This document shows positions 24,814 to 34,878 of a DNA stretch of 64,000 nucleotides, piece after piece. Made by a program: the position numbers and the translations under genes. Below the pieces are notes generated by a model, which ran no database searches, was not told the origin of the DNA, and saw only the letters and a list, made by a program, of their open reading frames with translations. The DNA is from an uncultured Gammaproteobacteria bacterium (GTDB lineage Bacteria > Pseudomonadota > Gammaproteobacteria > Eutrophobiales > Eutrophobiaceae). The first letter of the stretch is position 1. The number at the start of each line of letters is the position of its first letter. The stretch lies in NCBI GenBank assembly GCA_951812995.1, contig CATOTD010000003.1, positions 1 through 64,000 of the forward strand. The letters are read 5' to 3'.

Positions 24814-25759
24814 ACTTAAATTCTTTTGCAGCAGCACCACGTCCGACTTGCATGGCCATCTCCCGCCATTTCCGACCTTCGATATATTGATACATAGCGG
24901 CAGATGTTTGTTCGAGTTCTAACATGCGTGCATTAATGATGTCGGTAATGTCAATAATCCCCATTAGATATTCATTATCATCCACCACCGGTAAGTGGCG
25001 TATGTGTTTTGCATTCATCACGGACATTAAAGTTGCCAAACTATCATCAGGATGGCTGCATATAACCTTGTGTGTCATAAATTCTGATGCCGCTTGATCC
25101 AGGATGGGTCGGTCAGAATTTGCTATGCCATTGACAATATCACGCTCCGACAAGATGCCGACTATTTTCCCTTGCGGGTCAAGGACAATAACACTGCCAA
25201 TCTTGTATTTAGTCAGGATTTTGCAAGCCGCAAGGATCAATGTATCTGGCGTAATTGTATGTATGTCGGAGTGCTTATTTTTTAAGATGCTGGCCGCTGA
25301 TATAGACACATCAATATTGCGTTGATGAATTATTTTTGCCAGATTATCCACTAACTGTGACGAGAATAAATTTAGAATTGGAATGATTTGATGTTTATTC
25401 AGGAACAGGCCGAAGGGGCCATATTTCGGTGTGTATTCATATCGAATCTTGATGACGACGTTTTTCTGTTTTTGTTGCATGCTTGTTATGCGGCGTAAGT
25501 ACGTGACTGGTAATAGATAATTGCCACCTGTGACTTGCATGGTGAAGTGAGATTGTGGCTTCCATGCTATACATTCCTCCTCCCATGCGCCGCTGACTCT
25601 ATGGTGAACACGCCTGATCATACCCAAACCTTCACCGGCAAGATGTTCGACTCGAATAATATCCGGCCCCGCGTCAGCAAAGCATTTTACATCAGTCAGT
25701 ATCTCCCAGATGTTATCGAGTTTGCCTTTGACCCGCTTATCGTTTTCAAGTATCAACAT
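24803..25759 (-). CDS. SRPBCC domain plus CBS-pair protein
   Basis: 318 aa. Residues about 1-140 form a polyketide cyclase/START-like SRPBCC fold (DNIWEILTDVKCFADAGPDI, GNYLLPVTYLRRI). Residues about 155-285 form two CBS motifs (KIGSVIVLDPQGKIVGILSERDIV and KHIRHLPVVDDNEYLMGIIDITDI), which bind adenine nucleotides. The C terminus is short helix plus KEFKSPA. The final Ser-Pro-Ala-stop lies in array D, so the natural C terminus may have been replaced. A ligand sensor is likely, but no partner is seen. Confidence 0.82.
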   Translation of the reverse strand: MLILENDKRVKGKLDNIWEILTDVKCFADAGPDIIRVEHLAGEGLGMIRRVHHRVSGAWEEECIAWKPQSHFTMQVTGGNYLLPVTYLRRITSMQQKQKNVVIKIRYEYTPKYGPFGLFLNKHQIIPILNLFSSQLVDNLAKIIHQRNIDVSISAASILKNKHSDIHTITPDTLILAACKILTKYKIGSVIVLDPQGKIVGILSERDIVNGIANSDRPILDQAASEFMTHKVICSHPDDSLATLMSVMNAKHIRHLPVVDDNEYLMGIIDITDIINARMLELEQTSAAMYQYIEGRKWREMAMQVGRGAAAKEFKSPA

Positions 25760-25812
25760 AATAATTTATCTTATCTATTTTTATAGTGCCATTACATCAT
25801 TGTAATATCTAA

Positions 25813-26984
25813 GGAACCTCTGATTAATTAAGGATTTTCAAGCAAGTGGGCATCACTGTGCTCGATAGTAGCGAGCATTGAACGTCTTGCTCATTACTCT
25901 CTTTCATTTCTCTTGTCCCGGCCTACTGTTTTCAGCTATCGTCCCTATTCCAGGCGTACTAAGCCACTGATAGCCGTAATAATTGTTTCTTTGATAGCAT
26001 AAGATTAATCAGGGCACAGTGGGCAAACAGGTGGTCCGCATTCTTGCCTGGCCCTTTGAATCTGACTTTGGTAAATCCATATTGTCGCTGCATGATATGA
26101 AAGACATGCTCAACCTTGGCACGGACTTTGGATTTGTGCCGGTTTTTAGCCTTGTCCTGTTCGGTCAGTTTGCGGTGACGTGAGCCTTTGACCTGGGTGT
26201 AGTCTTTTACCTTGGGGTCATTATCCTTGAGTACGGATTGCTGACCCGCATAGGCACTATCTCCCCAAAGACGGGTCTCTTCTCCATGCAGTAGGTCTCC
26301 AAGTACCTGTGAGTCGTGGACATGGGCTGGTGTGGCAACAACAGAGTGTATCAGTTTGGTTTTGCTATCCACACCGATGTGCGCCTTCATGCCAAAGTAC
26401 CATGGCTTGCCTTTTTTGGTCTGATGCATATCAAGATCACGGGTTTTGCTTTTGTTCTTGGTGGCGGTAGGCGCATTGATGATGGTCGCATCAACCATGG
26501 TGCCTTTGGATACTTGCATGCCGTTTTCCTCCAGATAGACGGCAACAGCATCAAACAGGGTAGCTCCGAGGTTGTTCTCCTCCAGCAGATGACGGAATTT
26601 ACAGCGGGTGCTTGCATCTGGCACGGGTTCCTGACCTAAGTCTATCTGGGCAAAGCACCGCATGGCAGGTGTGTCATATAAAGCCGCTTCTGTGGCAGGA
26701 TCAGATAAGGCAAACCAGTGTTGCAGGAAGTAGATTCTCAGCATGCGTTCCATGCCCACCGGACGGCGACCAGCACCCCGGGGGTTGGGGTAATGAGGCT
26801 CAATTACTGCAGTCAGCACTTTCCAGGGAATGAGCTGATTCATCTCTTCGAGAAATATCTCTTTGCGTGTCTGCTTGCGGTATTTCTCGAATCCAGATAC
26901 TGCCAGGCTTTTTTGTTGCATCTTTTCACCCTCCACTTAAAACATTGCGGTATTATCGCATATTATGGCATTAATCAGAGGTTC
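25813..26984 (-). mobile_element. IS5-family element D, intact
   Basis: Terminal inverted repeats GGAACCTCTGATTAAT (left) and, inverted, GAACCTCTGATTAATGCC (right). Unlike the four-copy IS5 element, its transposase is complete, so it is the only likely autonomous element in the window. No clean target duplication is seen. A relic of a similar end is at 5130. Confidence 0.88.
25959..26921 (-). CDS. IS5-family transposase, apparently intact
   Basis: 320 aa from ATG 26921 (MQQKSLAVSGFEKYRK), which has GGAGG seven bases upstream; the track's GTG start 15 nt earlier is less likely. DUF772-like N terminus (LRIYFLQHWFALSDPATEAAL), then the DDE triad in MVDATII, WGDSAYAG and RAKVEHVFHIMQRQYG. No stops or frameshifts. 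It belongs to a different IS5 subgroup from the four-copy element, so it may not mobilise that element. Confidence 0.92.
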   Translation of the reverse strand: MQQKSLAVSGFEKYRKQTRKEIFLEEMNQLIPWKVLTAVIEPHYPNPRGAGRRPVGMERMLRIYFLQHWFALSDPATEAALYDTPAMRCFAQIDLGQEPVPDASTRCKFRHLLEENNLGATLFDAVAVYLEENGMQVSKGTMVDATIINAPTATKNKSKTRDLDMHQTKKGKPWYFGMKAHIGVDSKTKLIHSVVATPAHVHDSQVLGDLLHGEETRLWGDSAYAGQQSVLKDNDPKVKDYTQVKGSRHRKLTEQDKAKNRHKSKVRAKVEHVFHIMQRQYGFTKVRFKGPGKNADHLFAHCALINLMLSKKQLLRLSVA

Positions 26985-27024
26985 ATTAATTTAAGCAATG
27001 GATATATCCCATTAAGTAATACGA

Positions 27025-28409
27025 GAGCTATTGTCAAAAGTAGTGTCTGACAAGTTAATCATGCGGTTGCCTTGTCGTTCTCAGTTACCTCGATTCCATC
27101 TTTAAACTTCACGCCTCCAATCACCTTGGCCAGGTGTCTGAAGCCTCGCAGTTTGCGCCAGGAATCTTCTGCGCATAATCCCATCTTGCAGATCATCGTC
27201 AGCATCGTAATCCGCGTGACACAACCTTTGGCCTGGCGTGTTCTATGCCGGATTGTCGCAAAGCTCGACGGGGTGACATTCGTTGTCCTGATATGGCTCC
27301 AGTGCTCTGCTGGAAAGTCATAAAATGCCAGCAACGCATCACGGTCTTTCGATAAGCATGCCACTGCCTTGGGATACTTGACACCGAAACGTTCCTCAAA
27401 TGCATCAAATGCCTTCTCTGCATCAGTGCGCCCCTCTGCCATCCAAATGTCATGTAGCCCTTGTTTCGCTTTCTCCTGGACAGACTTCGGCAGATAGTTC
27501 AGTACATTACCGGTCTTATGCATCCAGTAGCGTTGTGCTGTTGTCTCAGGATAGACTTCTTCCAATGCTACCCAGAATCCCAGAGCACCGTCGCCAATCG
27601 CCAGCTTCGGTGGTTGGTTTAAACCTCGCTGTTTCAACGACAACAAGACTTCTCACCAGCTCTGCTTCGATTCCCTGACACCATCCTTAATTGCCAGGAA
27701 GTGCTTCTGACCGCGGCTGTTCACGCCAATGATGACCAGACAACACAATCAACCATCGTCACCTCGAAGACCACTGTAGATGCCATCAGCCCAGATATAG
27801 ACCCATTCGTCAGTCACTGAACGTGTACTCCAGGTTTTGTACTCTGATTCCCACTGACGTTTCAGGCGACCAACTGCATTGGCGGATAAGCCCTTGGCAT
27901 CAGGCCCGACAATCACTTCCAGGGCGCTCTGCATCTGACCACTCGAAACACCCTGCAAATAAAGCCAGGGAATCGCCGCGTCCAGGGTCGCTGTACGCCG
28001 GATGTAAGGAGGCACTATTAACGATTGGAAGCTCTCAGGCTCGCCTTCTCGGCTACGGATCTTTGGCACCGACACTGGTACTTTGCCAACACCGGTCAAT
28101 ACTTCTCGTTCTGGGTGATAGCCATTGCGCACAACACGCTGTCTGCCTTCACTCGTTTTCTGATTATCAAAACTTGCCATCAACTCGGCCAACTCCGCCT
28201 GAATCGCTTCTGTTATCAGCTGTTTGGCACCGCTACGTAGCAATTCAGTCAACGGGTCAATATCCTCTGGTGTACCCAGATTAATCACAGTATCTTTTGT
28301 CATGTGTGGCGTGCTCCTCTTGTTACTTTCGATTGCTAGACAAAACCGATTCCAGCAAGGCACGCCGCATACTTCAAATTTATTCAGACACCAGATTCGG
28401 TTATAACTC
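27025..28409 (-). mobile_element. IS256-family element C, copy 2
   Basis: The same ends as copy 1 (GAGCTATTGTCAAAAGTAG; inverted GAGTTATAACCGAATCTGG). Slightly longer than copy 1. Its right end cuts the IS3 remnant; no target duplication seen. Confidence 0.85.
27059..28303 (-). pseudogene. IS256-family transposase, inactivated (C copy 2)
   Basis: Starts MTKDTVINLGTPED at ATG 28303. Better preserved than copy 1: the frame is open except for the TGA after GLRGDDG (shared with copy 1) and a second TGA after ESKQSW. Asp residues are in WADGIYSG and AIGDGALGFW. The expected catalytic Glu is missing in the same way as in copy 1 (TTNVTPSSFATI). Shared defects mean the master copy was already dead. 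Confidence 0.85.
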
Positions 28410-29060
28410 ATCCTTTCGACATTGGAATATATGTGATGTCAGTTAACCAGACTTGATTGGGACGACCAATCTCAAGCCCACGCAACAAATACGGATAAAT
28501 CTTATGCCGCTGATTGACCACACTGAGATTGCGCTTCGGATACAGGGCTGCTATCGCCAGAAGCATTCTCAGGCACTGTATACGCTTCCGGTTGACCACG
28601 CGACCATGGTTATCAAATAACCAGTCCTTGATACGCCGTGTACCATCCTAGCAACTTCATCAACGCCAGTTCTTCGTCGCTGACAGGCTCGGGGACGTAG
28701 TAGTAAGTTGACCGCCCTACATCCAGTAGCTGGCATTGACGTGAAATCGGCAGTGCTTCTTCCTTGCTCACCATAGCTTTCCTCTTAGGTCGTGTATTCT
28801 TTCTAACCCGCGTTCTAAAAAATCATTCTCCATGGTCAATTGGCCAATTCTAGCGCGCAACTCAAGCACCTCTTGCCGATGACCATCCGCTACTTTGTCT
28901 ACCTTATCAAACGCCGCACCGGCACTGAACAAAAGTTGTTTTTTCCACTGTGTTATTTGGCCAGGTTGAACGTCTAGTTTTTTGACCATATCAGCCATCG
29001 TCATTTCGCCTTTGATGGTCGTCAACGCGACCTTTGCTTTGAACTCTGGTTTATGCAAGC
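28410..29060 (-). mobile_element. IS3-family remnant (orfA plus part of orfB)
   Basis: OrfA (28768-29039 or so) reads PEFKAKVALTTIKGEMTMAD, then QPGQITQWKKQLL and ENDFLERGL, typical of IS3 helix-turn-helix plus leucine-zipper proteins; its N terminus is replaced by IS5 copy 4 sequence. OrfB fragments include HKIYPYLLRGLEIGRPNQVWLTDITYIPM and a frameshifted 5' part. The C-terminal DDE residues are lost where IS256-C copy 2 begins. Both ends of the original IS3 are gone. Confidence 0.85.
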
Positions 29061-30361
29061 TGGAAGCCTCTAAAAACCGTGCATTTTGTGGTACGATCTG
29101 ATTCACTTGATGTGGGAGGATTTTGTTTATGCACGCACCTGGATTGTTTGATTTGACGGATCATTTGGCGCGGCTTTCGGCGATGGGAGATCCGCTTGAG
29201 GTTTTGGAGCGGCACGTTGATTTCGAAGTGTTTCGCCCAGTTCTTGTTGAAGCGCTTGATTATGGTGACCGCCCTAAGGGAGGTCGCCCGCCCTATGATG
29301 CCGTTGTGATGTTCAAGGTGCTGGTGTTGGCATTGATGCACAATCTGAGCGATGAGCGGATGGAGTTTCTCATTCGTGACCGTTTCAGTTGGTTGCGGTT
29401 TCTGGGATTTCAAATTGGGGAGCCGACCCCTGACCAGAAGACGATCTGGCTTTTCAGAGAGAAGCTGACCTAGGCGGGTGTCTTCAAGGCCCTGTTTGCC
29501 GCGTTTGAAGCTCAGCTCTGCGCGCGGGGATACAAACCGACCGGCGGTCAGATTGTGGATGCCACGTTGGTCTCTGCCCCGCGCCAGCGGATGACGAAAG
29601 AAGAGAAAGCGCGCGCCAAGGCAGGTGAGGCCGCGTCTGACATCTGGCCCGATGATCTGTCCAAGGCAGCGCAGAAAGACACCGATGCGCGTTGGACGGT
29701 CAAGTATTCAAAGGCCAAGACGACCAAGGAGGGTGAGGAGGATACTGGCCTTGTCGATATTCCGGTTCCGCACTTTGGGTACAAGAACCACGTGTCCATT
29801 GACCGCAAATGGCGCTTCATCCGGGGTGAGACTGGCACGAATGCGGCTCGCTACGACGGGCATGAACGCTCCTCGGTTCTGGACGAGACAAACAGCTCGA
29901 AGGCGGTTTGGGCCGATACCGGGTACCGCTCGGCCAGGAATGAGGCTTGGCTGAAGGCGCAAGGGTACCGCTCACACATTCATCGCAAGAAGCCACGCGG
30001 CAAACCCATGGCCAGGCATATTCGTCGGGGCAACGCGACACGCTCCGCCATCCGCGCCTGTGTTCGGGTACGAGAAAGGGCCCATGGCTCTGACCATCCG
30101 CTCAATCGGCCAAACCCGTGCGAAGGCCCGCATGACCATGGCCAACCTGAGCTACAACTTCCGCCGTCTGATTTTCCACGAGCGACGACAGGCCACAGCC
30201 TGACTCCGCCCAAATTCCGGAAATATCCGCCCTGGCAGACCCAAACAGCGCAACACAGCCTCAAATACCACCGACCTTGACCTTCACACCCGCTATGCGG
30301 GTGACAACGACTGGTGCTCGCGTCAAAACCCATCCAGAATCAGCGTTGTTCGAGGTCTCCA
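29061..30361 (+). mobile_element. IS5-family element copy 4, in the suf-operon Rieske gene
   Basis: 1301 bp, same ends as the other copies. Left flank is the IS3 remnant, right flank is codon 42 or so of a Rieske ferredoxin gene. No target duplication, so the other half of the Rieske gene has been lost or moved. Confidence 0.92.
29129..30203 (+). pseudogene. IS5-family transposase, inactivated (copy 4)
   Basis: ATG 29129 behind GGAGG. The same TAG after WLFREKLT as copies 1 and 3 and the same loss of the RVEHVF block. Small differences from copy 3 (for example GDRPKGG for GERPKGG, VRERAH for LRERAH) show the copies have since diverged. Confidence 0.85.
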
Positions 30362-30486
30362 TCTTCTATGGCGTAATACTCTCCCGCTATATTAAAGACG
30401 GCGATCATGACGTTATCAACATCAACCAATGTCGCTTGTCCCGGTAAGAGATCGCCTGCTGGCGCAACATCAAACCAACCCGCCAT
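30340..30486 (-). pseudogene. Rieske-type ferredoxin of the suf operon, truncated by IS5
   Basis: Absent from the ORF track. ATG 30486 lies two bases after the sufT stop. The sequence MAGWFDVAPAGDLLPGQ..., then DVDNVMIAVFNIAGEYYAIED, matches the N terminus of small Rieske 2Fe-2S ferredoxins often found at the end of SUF operons. The CxH...CxxH cluster ligands would follow ED, but the frame runs into IS5 copy 4 as GDLEQR and stops. The protein cannot bind a cluster. Confidence 0.8.
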
Positions 30487-30488
30487 GG

Positions 30489-31046
30489 TTAATACATACC
30501 CGTCTCTAGTCGTGCCGCCTCCGACATCATTTCCTGACTCCAGGGCGGGTCGAAGGTAACGCTGACATTAACCTCGGTAACGTTTGGTAGCGTCAACACC
30601 TTGGCGCGAACATCTTCGGCAAGAAAGTCTCCCATACCGCAACCAGCAGCGGTCAGTGTCATTACGATATCGACTTGATTGCCATCTGTACCGAGCGGGC
30701 TGATATTACACGCATAGATGAGACCAAGATCAACGATATTGATCGGTATCTCTGGATCATAGCAAGTCCGCAATTGCTCCCAAACCAGGTCTTCATCAAC
30801 ACGGCCATCGCCAGTCATCTTTTTATCCACTGCTTTGTCAGCCTGGTCTTCAATTTCAAAACCAAGGGCATCCGCATCTTTTGCAGCAATGCGCGCTAAA
30901 TTGCCGTTAACATTAACGGTGTAACTGCCTCCGAGTGCCTGGGTGATTAATACCACGGTGCCTGCGGGTAATTCGATTGGTGTGCCGACCGGGATCAATA
31001 CAGCATCACAATCGCGTTCTAATGTTATGGGTTTATTTTCTTGCAT
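30489..31046 (-). CDS. sufT: SufT, Fe-S cluster assembly / carrier accessory (MIP18-like)
   Basis: 185 aa. The C-terminal DUF59/MIP18 domain has DPEIPINIVDLGLIY and TLTAAGCGMGDFLAED, with the conserved Cys. The N-terminal 90 residues are a SufT-specific extension (QALGGSYTVNVNGNLARI). SufT assists maturation of Fe-S proteins, mainly in Gram-positive and some other bacteria. It is transcribed with sufU, 10 bp downstream of its stop. Confidence 0.88.
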   Translation of the reverse strand: MQENKPITLERDCDAVLIPVGTPIELPAGTVVLITQALGGSYTVNVNGNLARIAAKDADALGFEIEDQADKAVDKKMTGDGRVDEDLVWEQLRTCYDPEIPINIVDLGLIYACNISPLGTDGNQVDIVMTLTAAGCGMGDFLAEDVRAKVLTLPNVTEVNVSVTFDPPWSQEMMSEAARLETGMY

Positions 31047-31056
31047 GATAAAAATC

Positions 31057-31503
31057 TTATTCTGTTTTAACAGGTGTATTTTGGCCTTTTAATGCAGCGT
31101 GTAGCGTATGCCAACAAAGTGACGCACATTTAACCCTGGCCGGATAATCTTTAACGCCCGCTAAGGCAGTCAGCTTACCTAAATGTGCCGCGTCATAGTC
31201 ATCGTCAGTGGCGACTAAATTATGAAATGCACTAAATAATGCCTCCGCTTCATGTAGCGATTTACCTTTCATGGCATCGGTCATTAACGATGCTGAAGCA
31301 ACAGAAATGGCACAACCTGAACCATCAAACGCAATGTCATTAATTTTGCCGTCGCTGGTTTTGAGGTAGAGTGTTAATTTATCGCCACACAAAGGATTAT
31401 ATCCTTCAAGCGTGGTATCAGCGTCATCTAGTTTGCCGAAATTACGTGGACTGCGATTGTGATCAACAATGACTTCCTGATAGAGATCTTTTATATCAAA
31501 CAT
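31057..31503 (-). CDS. sufU: SufU-type sulfur transferase / scaffold-like protein
   Basis: 148 aa, IscU-like fold. The three Cys of the metal site are in NPLCGD, GSGCAIS and VKCASLCW, with Asp after the first. A longer insertion between the second and third Cys (about residues 70-105) is typical of SufU rather than IscU. In Bacillus-type systems SufU accepts sulfur from SufS via a Zn site. It starts where sufS ends. SufE is not encoded here, so SufU probably takes its place. Confidence 0.9.
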   Translation of the reverse strand: MFDIKDLYQEVIVDHNRSPRNFGKLDDADTTLEGYNPLCGDKLTLYLKTSDGKINDIAFDGSGCAISVASASLMTDAMKGKSLHEAEALFSAFHNLVATDDDYDAAHLGKLTALAGVKDYPARVKCASLCWHTLHAALKGQNTPVKTE

Positions 31504-32765
31504 CAGTTAAATATCCGCTGACATTTTTTGATGGCAGCAATCAACGCATCAACTTCATCGCATGTATTGTAAAAAGCAAACGAGGCGCGGGCGGTCGCTG
31601 GAATATTGAATCGCTCCATGACCGGCATAGCGCAATGATGCCCCGCACGAATCGCAATACCTTCACCATCTAAGATAGTGCCGATGTCGTGTGGGTGAAT
31701 TTTATCCAGTGTGAATGAAAGAATGCTGGTTTTATTCTTTGCCGTGCCAACCAGCGTTAACCCTGGCACCTGGCTAGCTTGTGCATTGGCATAATTCAGC
31801 AATTCAATCTCATACTGTGCGGCGGCAACAAGACCCAGATGATTGACATAATCAATCGCCGCCCCTAAACCAATAACGCCAGCGATATGTGGCGTGCCTG
31901 CTTCAAACTTATAAGGCAAGTCGTTATAGATACTGTTTGCCATCGTTACCCGCTGGATCATATCGCCACCCCCCTGATAAGGCGGCATGGCTTCTAATAA
32001 AGCTTGCTTACCATAGAGCACGCCGATGCCCGTTGGCCCGAATAATTTATGCCCAGAGAAGGCATAGAAATCACAGTTTAACGCTTTAACATCAACCTTC
32101 GTATGTGGTACAGCTTGCGCACCATCGATCACAACCTTGGCACCAACGGCATGGGCCTTGTCGATAATAGTTTTAAGCGGATTGATCGTACCTAAGGCAT
32201 TGGATATATGACCGACCGCAACAATGCGTGTGTTTTCATTTAACAGCCCGGCAAATTTTTCAAGGATTAACTCACCCGCGTCATTAATCGGAATGTATTT
32301 TAATATCGCCCCGGTTTGTTCGCTGAGTATTTGCCAGGGCACAATATTAGAATGATGTTCAAGCTCGGTGATAATGATTTCATCACCTGTCGTGAGCGTG
32401 GTGCGCCCAAAGCTCTGCGCTACCAGATTGATCGCTTCTGTTGCGCCACGAACAAACACGATCTCCTGGGTAGAGTCGGCATTAATAAACGCTTGTACCT
32501 TGGTACGTGCTGATTCATATTCAGCCGTTGCCTTTTCACTCAAGCTATGAACGCCACGATGAATGTTGGCATTAGTCTTGCGATAATAAGTAGCCAGGGT
32601 GTCGATAACGGATTCTGGTTTTTGTGCGGTCGCGGCATTATCAAGATACACCAGCGGCTTACCCCGTAGCTGTTGTTGCAAAACTGGAAAGTCGGCACGT
32701 ACCTTATCGACATCAAAATTTGATGTATTGTTCGAGATTTTGTTTATCGTGTCTGGTTTATTCAT
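31503..32765 (-). CDS. sufS: cysteine desulfurase SufS
   Basis: 420 aa, PLP-dependent, supplies sulfur from L-cysteine. The PLP Lys is in AFSGHKLFGPTGIG and the persulfide Cys in AGHHCAMPVM. The N terminus is slightly long (VDKVRADFPVLQQQLRGKPLVYLD is the family start). It overlaps sufD by 8 nt. Confidence 0.95.
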   Translation of the reverse strand: MNKPDTINKISNNTSNFDVDKVRADFPVLQQQLRGKPLVYLDNAATAQKPESVIDTLATYYRKTNANIHRGVHSLSEKATAEYESARTKVQAFINADSTQEIVFVRGATEAINLVAQSFGRTTLTTGDEIIITELEHHSNIVPWQILSEQTGAILKYIPINDAGELILEKFAGLLNENTRIVAVGHISNALGTINPLKTIIDKAHAVGAKVVIDGAQAVPHTKVDVKALNCDFYAFSGHKLFGPTGIGVLYGKQALLEAMPPYQGGGDMIQRVTMANSIYNDLPYKFEAGTPHIAGVIGLGAAIDYVNHLGLVAAAQYEIELLNYANAQASQVPGLTLVGTAKNKTSILSFTLDKIHPHDIGTILDGEGIAIRAGHHCAMPVMERFNIPATARASFAFYNTCDEVDALIAAIKKCQRIFN

Positions 32766-34080
32766 GGGTAAACTCGCGAATCAATGTGGCCTCTGGTAGT
32801 TGACCGATAATCAATTGTTCAAGCTGATGCCTGATCGGCCCCAAACCAATACTACTGATGAGTTCGTCTGCAAAGGCATAGGTCAACAAGCTACGTGCTG
32901 TTTGCTCATCAATCGCTCGCGAACGAAGATAGAACAACATTTTTTGGTCAAGTTGACCAACGGTTGCACCATGGCTGCATTTAACATCATCAGCATAGAT
33001 TTCAAGCTCGGGTTTGGTATCAATTTCCGCATCATTAGATAATAGTAAATTGGCATTATTCTGATGCGCTTCTATTTTCTGCGCGTTCTTGTGAACAACC
33101 ACTTTGCCATTGAACACGGCACGACTCTTACCGTTTAATATGCCACGATAATTTTCTGTGCTTGATGTATGTGGTTTTAAGTGATCTACACGTGTGTGAT
33201 TATCAACGTGTTGTTTGTTGTCCGTCATGTATAAACCGTTCATCACAATCTGTGCGCCTTCAGCAGCAAGCTTACCGTGGATATCATTACGCACCAGCGC
33301 ACCGCCAAGCGAAATTGAGTGTGATTCAAGGTTGCTGTCCCTACTTTGTAGGGCAATCAGGTTGCCAATATGGTAGGCATTCAGACTCTCTTGTTGAATC
33401 TTATAGTGTTTGAGATGGGCATTCGCCGATAACGTAGCTTCAGTGACCGCATTGGTAAAATAGTTTGCCTGACCATGACCAATATAACTTTCAATTACAG
33501 TCATTTCAGCGTTTTCACCCACAACGATAAGATTTCTCGGGTGCGTTGCCAGCGGACTGCCATTAGTTTTCGACAGATATAAAATGTTGACTGGTTTCTC
33601 AATCACAACATCAGGCGATACATTAATGAATGCACCGTTCTGAATAAAGGCTGTATTTAATGCGGTGAATGGACTGCTATTGTCATCTGCATATTTTGCC
33701 AAGTGGTTGGCTAAAAAGTCTTTATCTTTTGCTAACGCATCTTGCATATTTTCAATTATCAAACCTTCTTCCAGAGGCTCAATATTAGAATATTCTTTTG
33801 CAAATACACCATTAATAAACACCAGATCTATGCAATCAAGCCCTTGAAACCGTAGCGCATCGATTTCATCAGCACGCATTGAGACGGGTGTTTTATTTAC
33901 ACTAGAGAATTTTTTTTTCTTGATTGGACGTACATCGGTGTATTTCCAATCCTCTAATCTTGCGTTTGGAAACCCCGATTCCTTAAAAACATCCAATGCC
34001 GATTGCCGATTTTCAGAAAACCAATCGTCATTTTCAAGCTGTTCAAAGTCGCTTAGGTAATGTTCAATACCTGTGCTCAC
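32758..34080 (-). CDS. sufD: SufD, Fe-S scaffold complex subunit
   Basis: 440 aa, right-handed beta-helix core; partner of SufB in the SufBC2D scaffold. Recognised by the C-terminal block [26 protein letters not shown] and the His in it, which takes part in cluster binding. Overlaps sufC by 4 nt (ATGA). Confidence 0.93.
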   Translation of the reverse strand: MSTGIEHYLSDFEQLENDDWFSENRQSALDVFKESGFPNARLEDWKYTDVRPIKKKKFSSVNKTPVSMRADEIDALRFQGLDCIDLVFINGVFAKEYSNIEPLEEGLIIENMQDALAKDKDFLANHLAKYADDNSSPFTALNTAFIQNGAFINVSPDVVIEKPVNILYLSKTNGSPLATHPRNLIVVGENAEMTVIESYIGHGQANYFTNAVTEATLSANAHLKHYKIQQESLNAYHIGNLIALQSRDSNLESHSISLGGALVRNDIHGKLAAEGAQIVMNGLYMTDNKQHVDNHTRVDHLKPHTSSTENYRGILNGKSRAVFNGKVVVHKNAQKIEAHQNNANLLLSNDAEIDTKPELEIYADDVKCSHGATVGQLDQKMLFYLRSRAIDEQTARSLLTYAFADELISSIGLGPIRHQLEQLIIGQLPEATLIREFTHE

Positions 34081-34826
34081 GCAACTTCTTCCTTGATCCA
34101 GTCATAACCTTTTTTCTCAAGTTCCAGTGCAAGATCAGATCCTCCAGACTTGATAATCTTGCCCCCACTCAGTACATGCACATGATCGGGTTTAATGTAA
34201 TCCAGTAGGCGTTGATAATGCGTTACCAGAATAATGGAACGCGCTTCATTACATAGGCTGTTTACACCTTCAGCGACAATCTTTAACGCATCGATATCAA
34301 GACCAGAATCGGTTTCATCAAGTATTGCAAGTTTTGGTTCCAGTATGGACATCTGAAATATTTCATTGCGTTTTTTTTCGCCACCAGAAAAGCCTTCATT
34401 TACCGAGCGGTTGAGTAGCTCTTCTTGCATCTTGACAATCTTCATCTTTTTTTTAATCAGCGCCAGAAATTCAACCGCATCTAACTCAGCTTCACCACGA
34501 TATTTCCGCACTGCATTAACCGCGGCTTTTAATAAATAAACATTATTAACGCCTGGTATCTCTACTGGATATTGAAAGGCGAGAAACAAACCAGCCCAGG
34601 CACGTTCTTCTGGAGTCAGCTTGAGTAAATCTTGTCCATCATAGGTGACTGTTCCTTTGCTAACATCGCAACCATCTCTGCCGGCCAGGACATTCGCCAA
34701 TGTACTTTTGCCAGAGCCGTTAGGGCCCATAATGGCATGGACCTCACCTGCATTAACACTGAGGTTGAGTCCTTTTAGTATTTCCTTGCCGCCAATTTTT
34801 GCGTGTAAATTTTGAATGTTTAACAT
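34077..34826 (-). CDS. sufC: SufC, ATPase of the SufBC2D complex
   Basis: 249 aa from ATG 34826 ([15 protein letters not shown]); the track's start 22 codons upstream overlaps sufB and is unlike the family. Walker [10 protein letters not shown], signature [11 protein letters not shown], Walker [13 protein letters not shown], His in [12 protein letters not shown]. Cytoplasmic ABC ATPase that drives rearrangement of SufB-SufD. Confidence 0.95.
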   Translation of the reverse strand: MLNIQNLHAKIGGKEILKGLNLSVNAGEVHAIMGPNGSGKSTLANVLAGRDGCDVSKGTVTYDGQDLLKLTPEERAWAGLFLAFQYPVEIPGVNNVYLLKAAVNAVRKYRGEAELDAVEFLALIKKKMKIVKMQEELLNRSVNEGFSGGEKKRNEIFQMSILEPKLAILDETDSGLDIDALKIVAEGVNSLCNEARSIILVTHYQRLLDYIKPDHVHVLSGGKIIKSGGSDLALELEKKGYDWIKEEVA

Positions 34827-34878
34827 TGTATGCACCTTAAAAATATTTAAATGCCTTATCCGAGATAAGTCGGTGTTG

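Noticed and set aside
24411-24922. Long ORFs on both strands (for example 24411-24806 minus and 24599-24922 plus) with repetitive Ser/Arg/Pro-rich products.
   Set aside because: They are artefacts of the 5-nt array: a period of five gives a 15-nt (5-residue) protein repeat in every frame, without ribosome sites or any domain.
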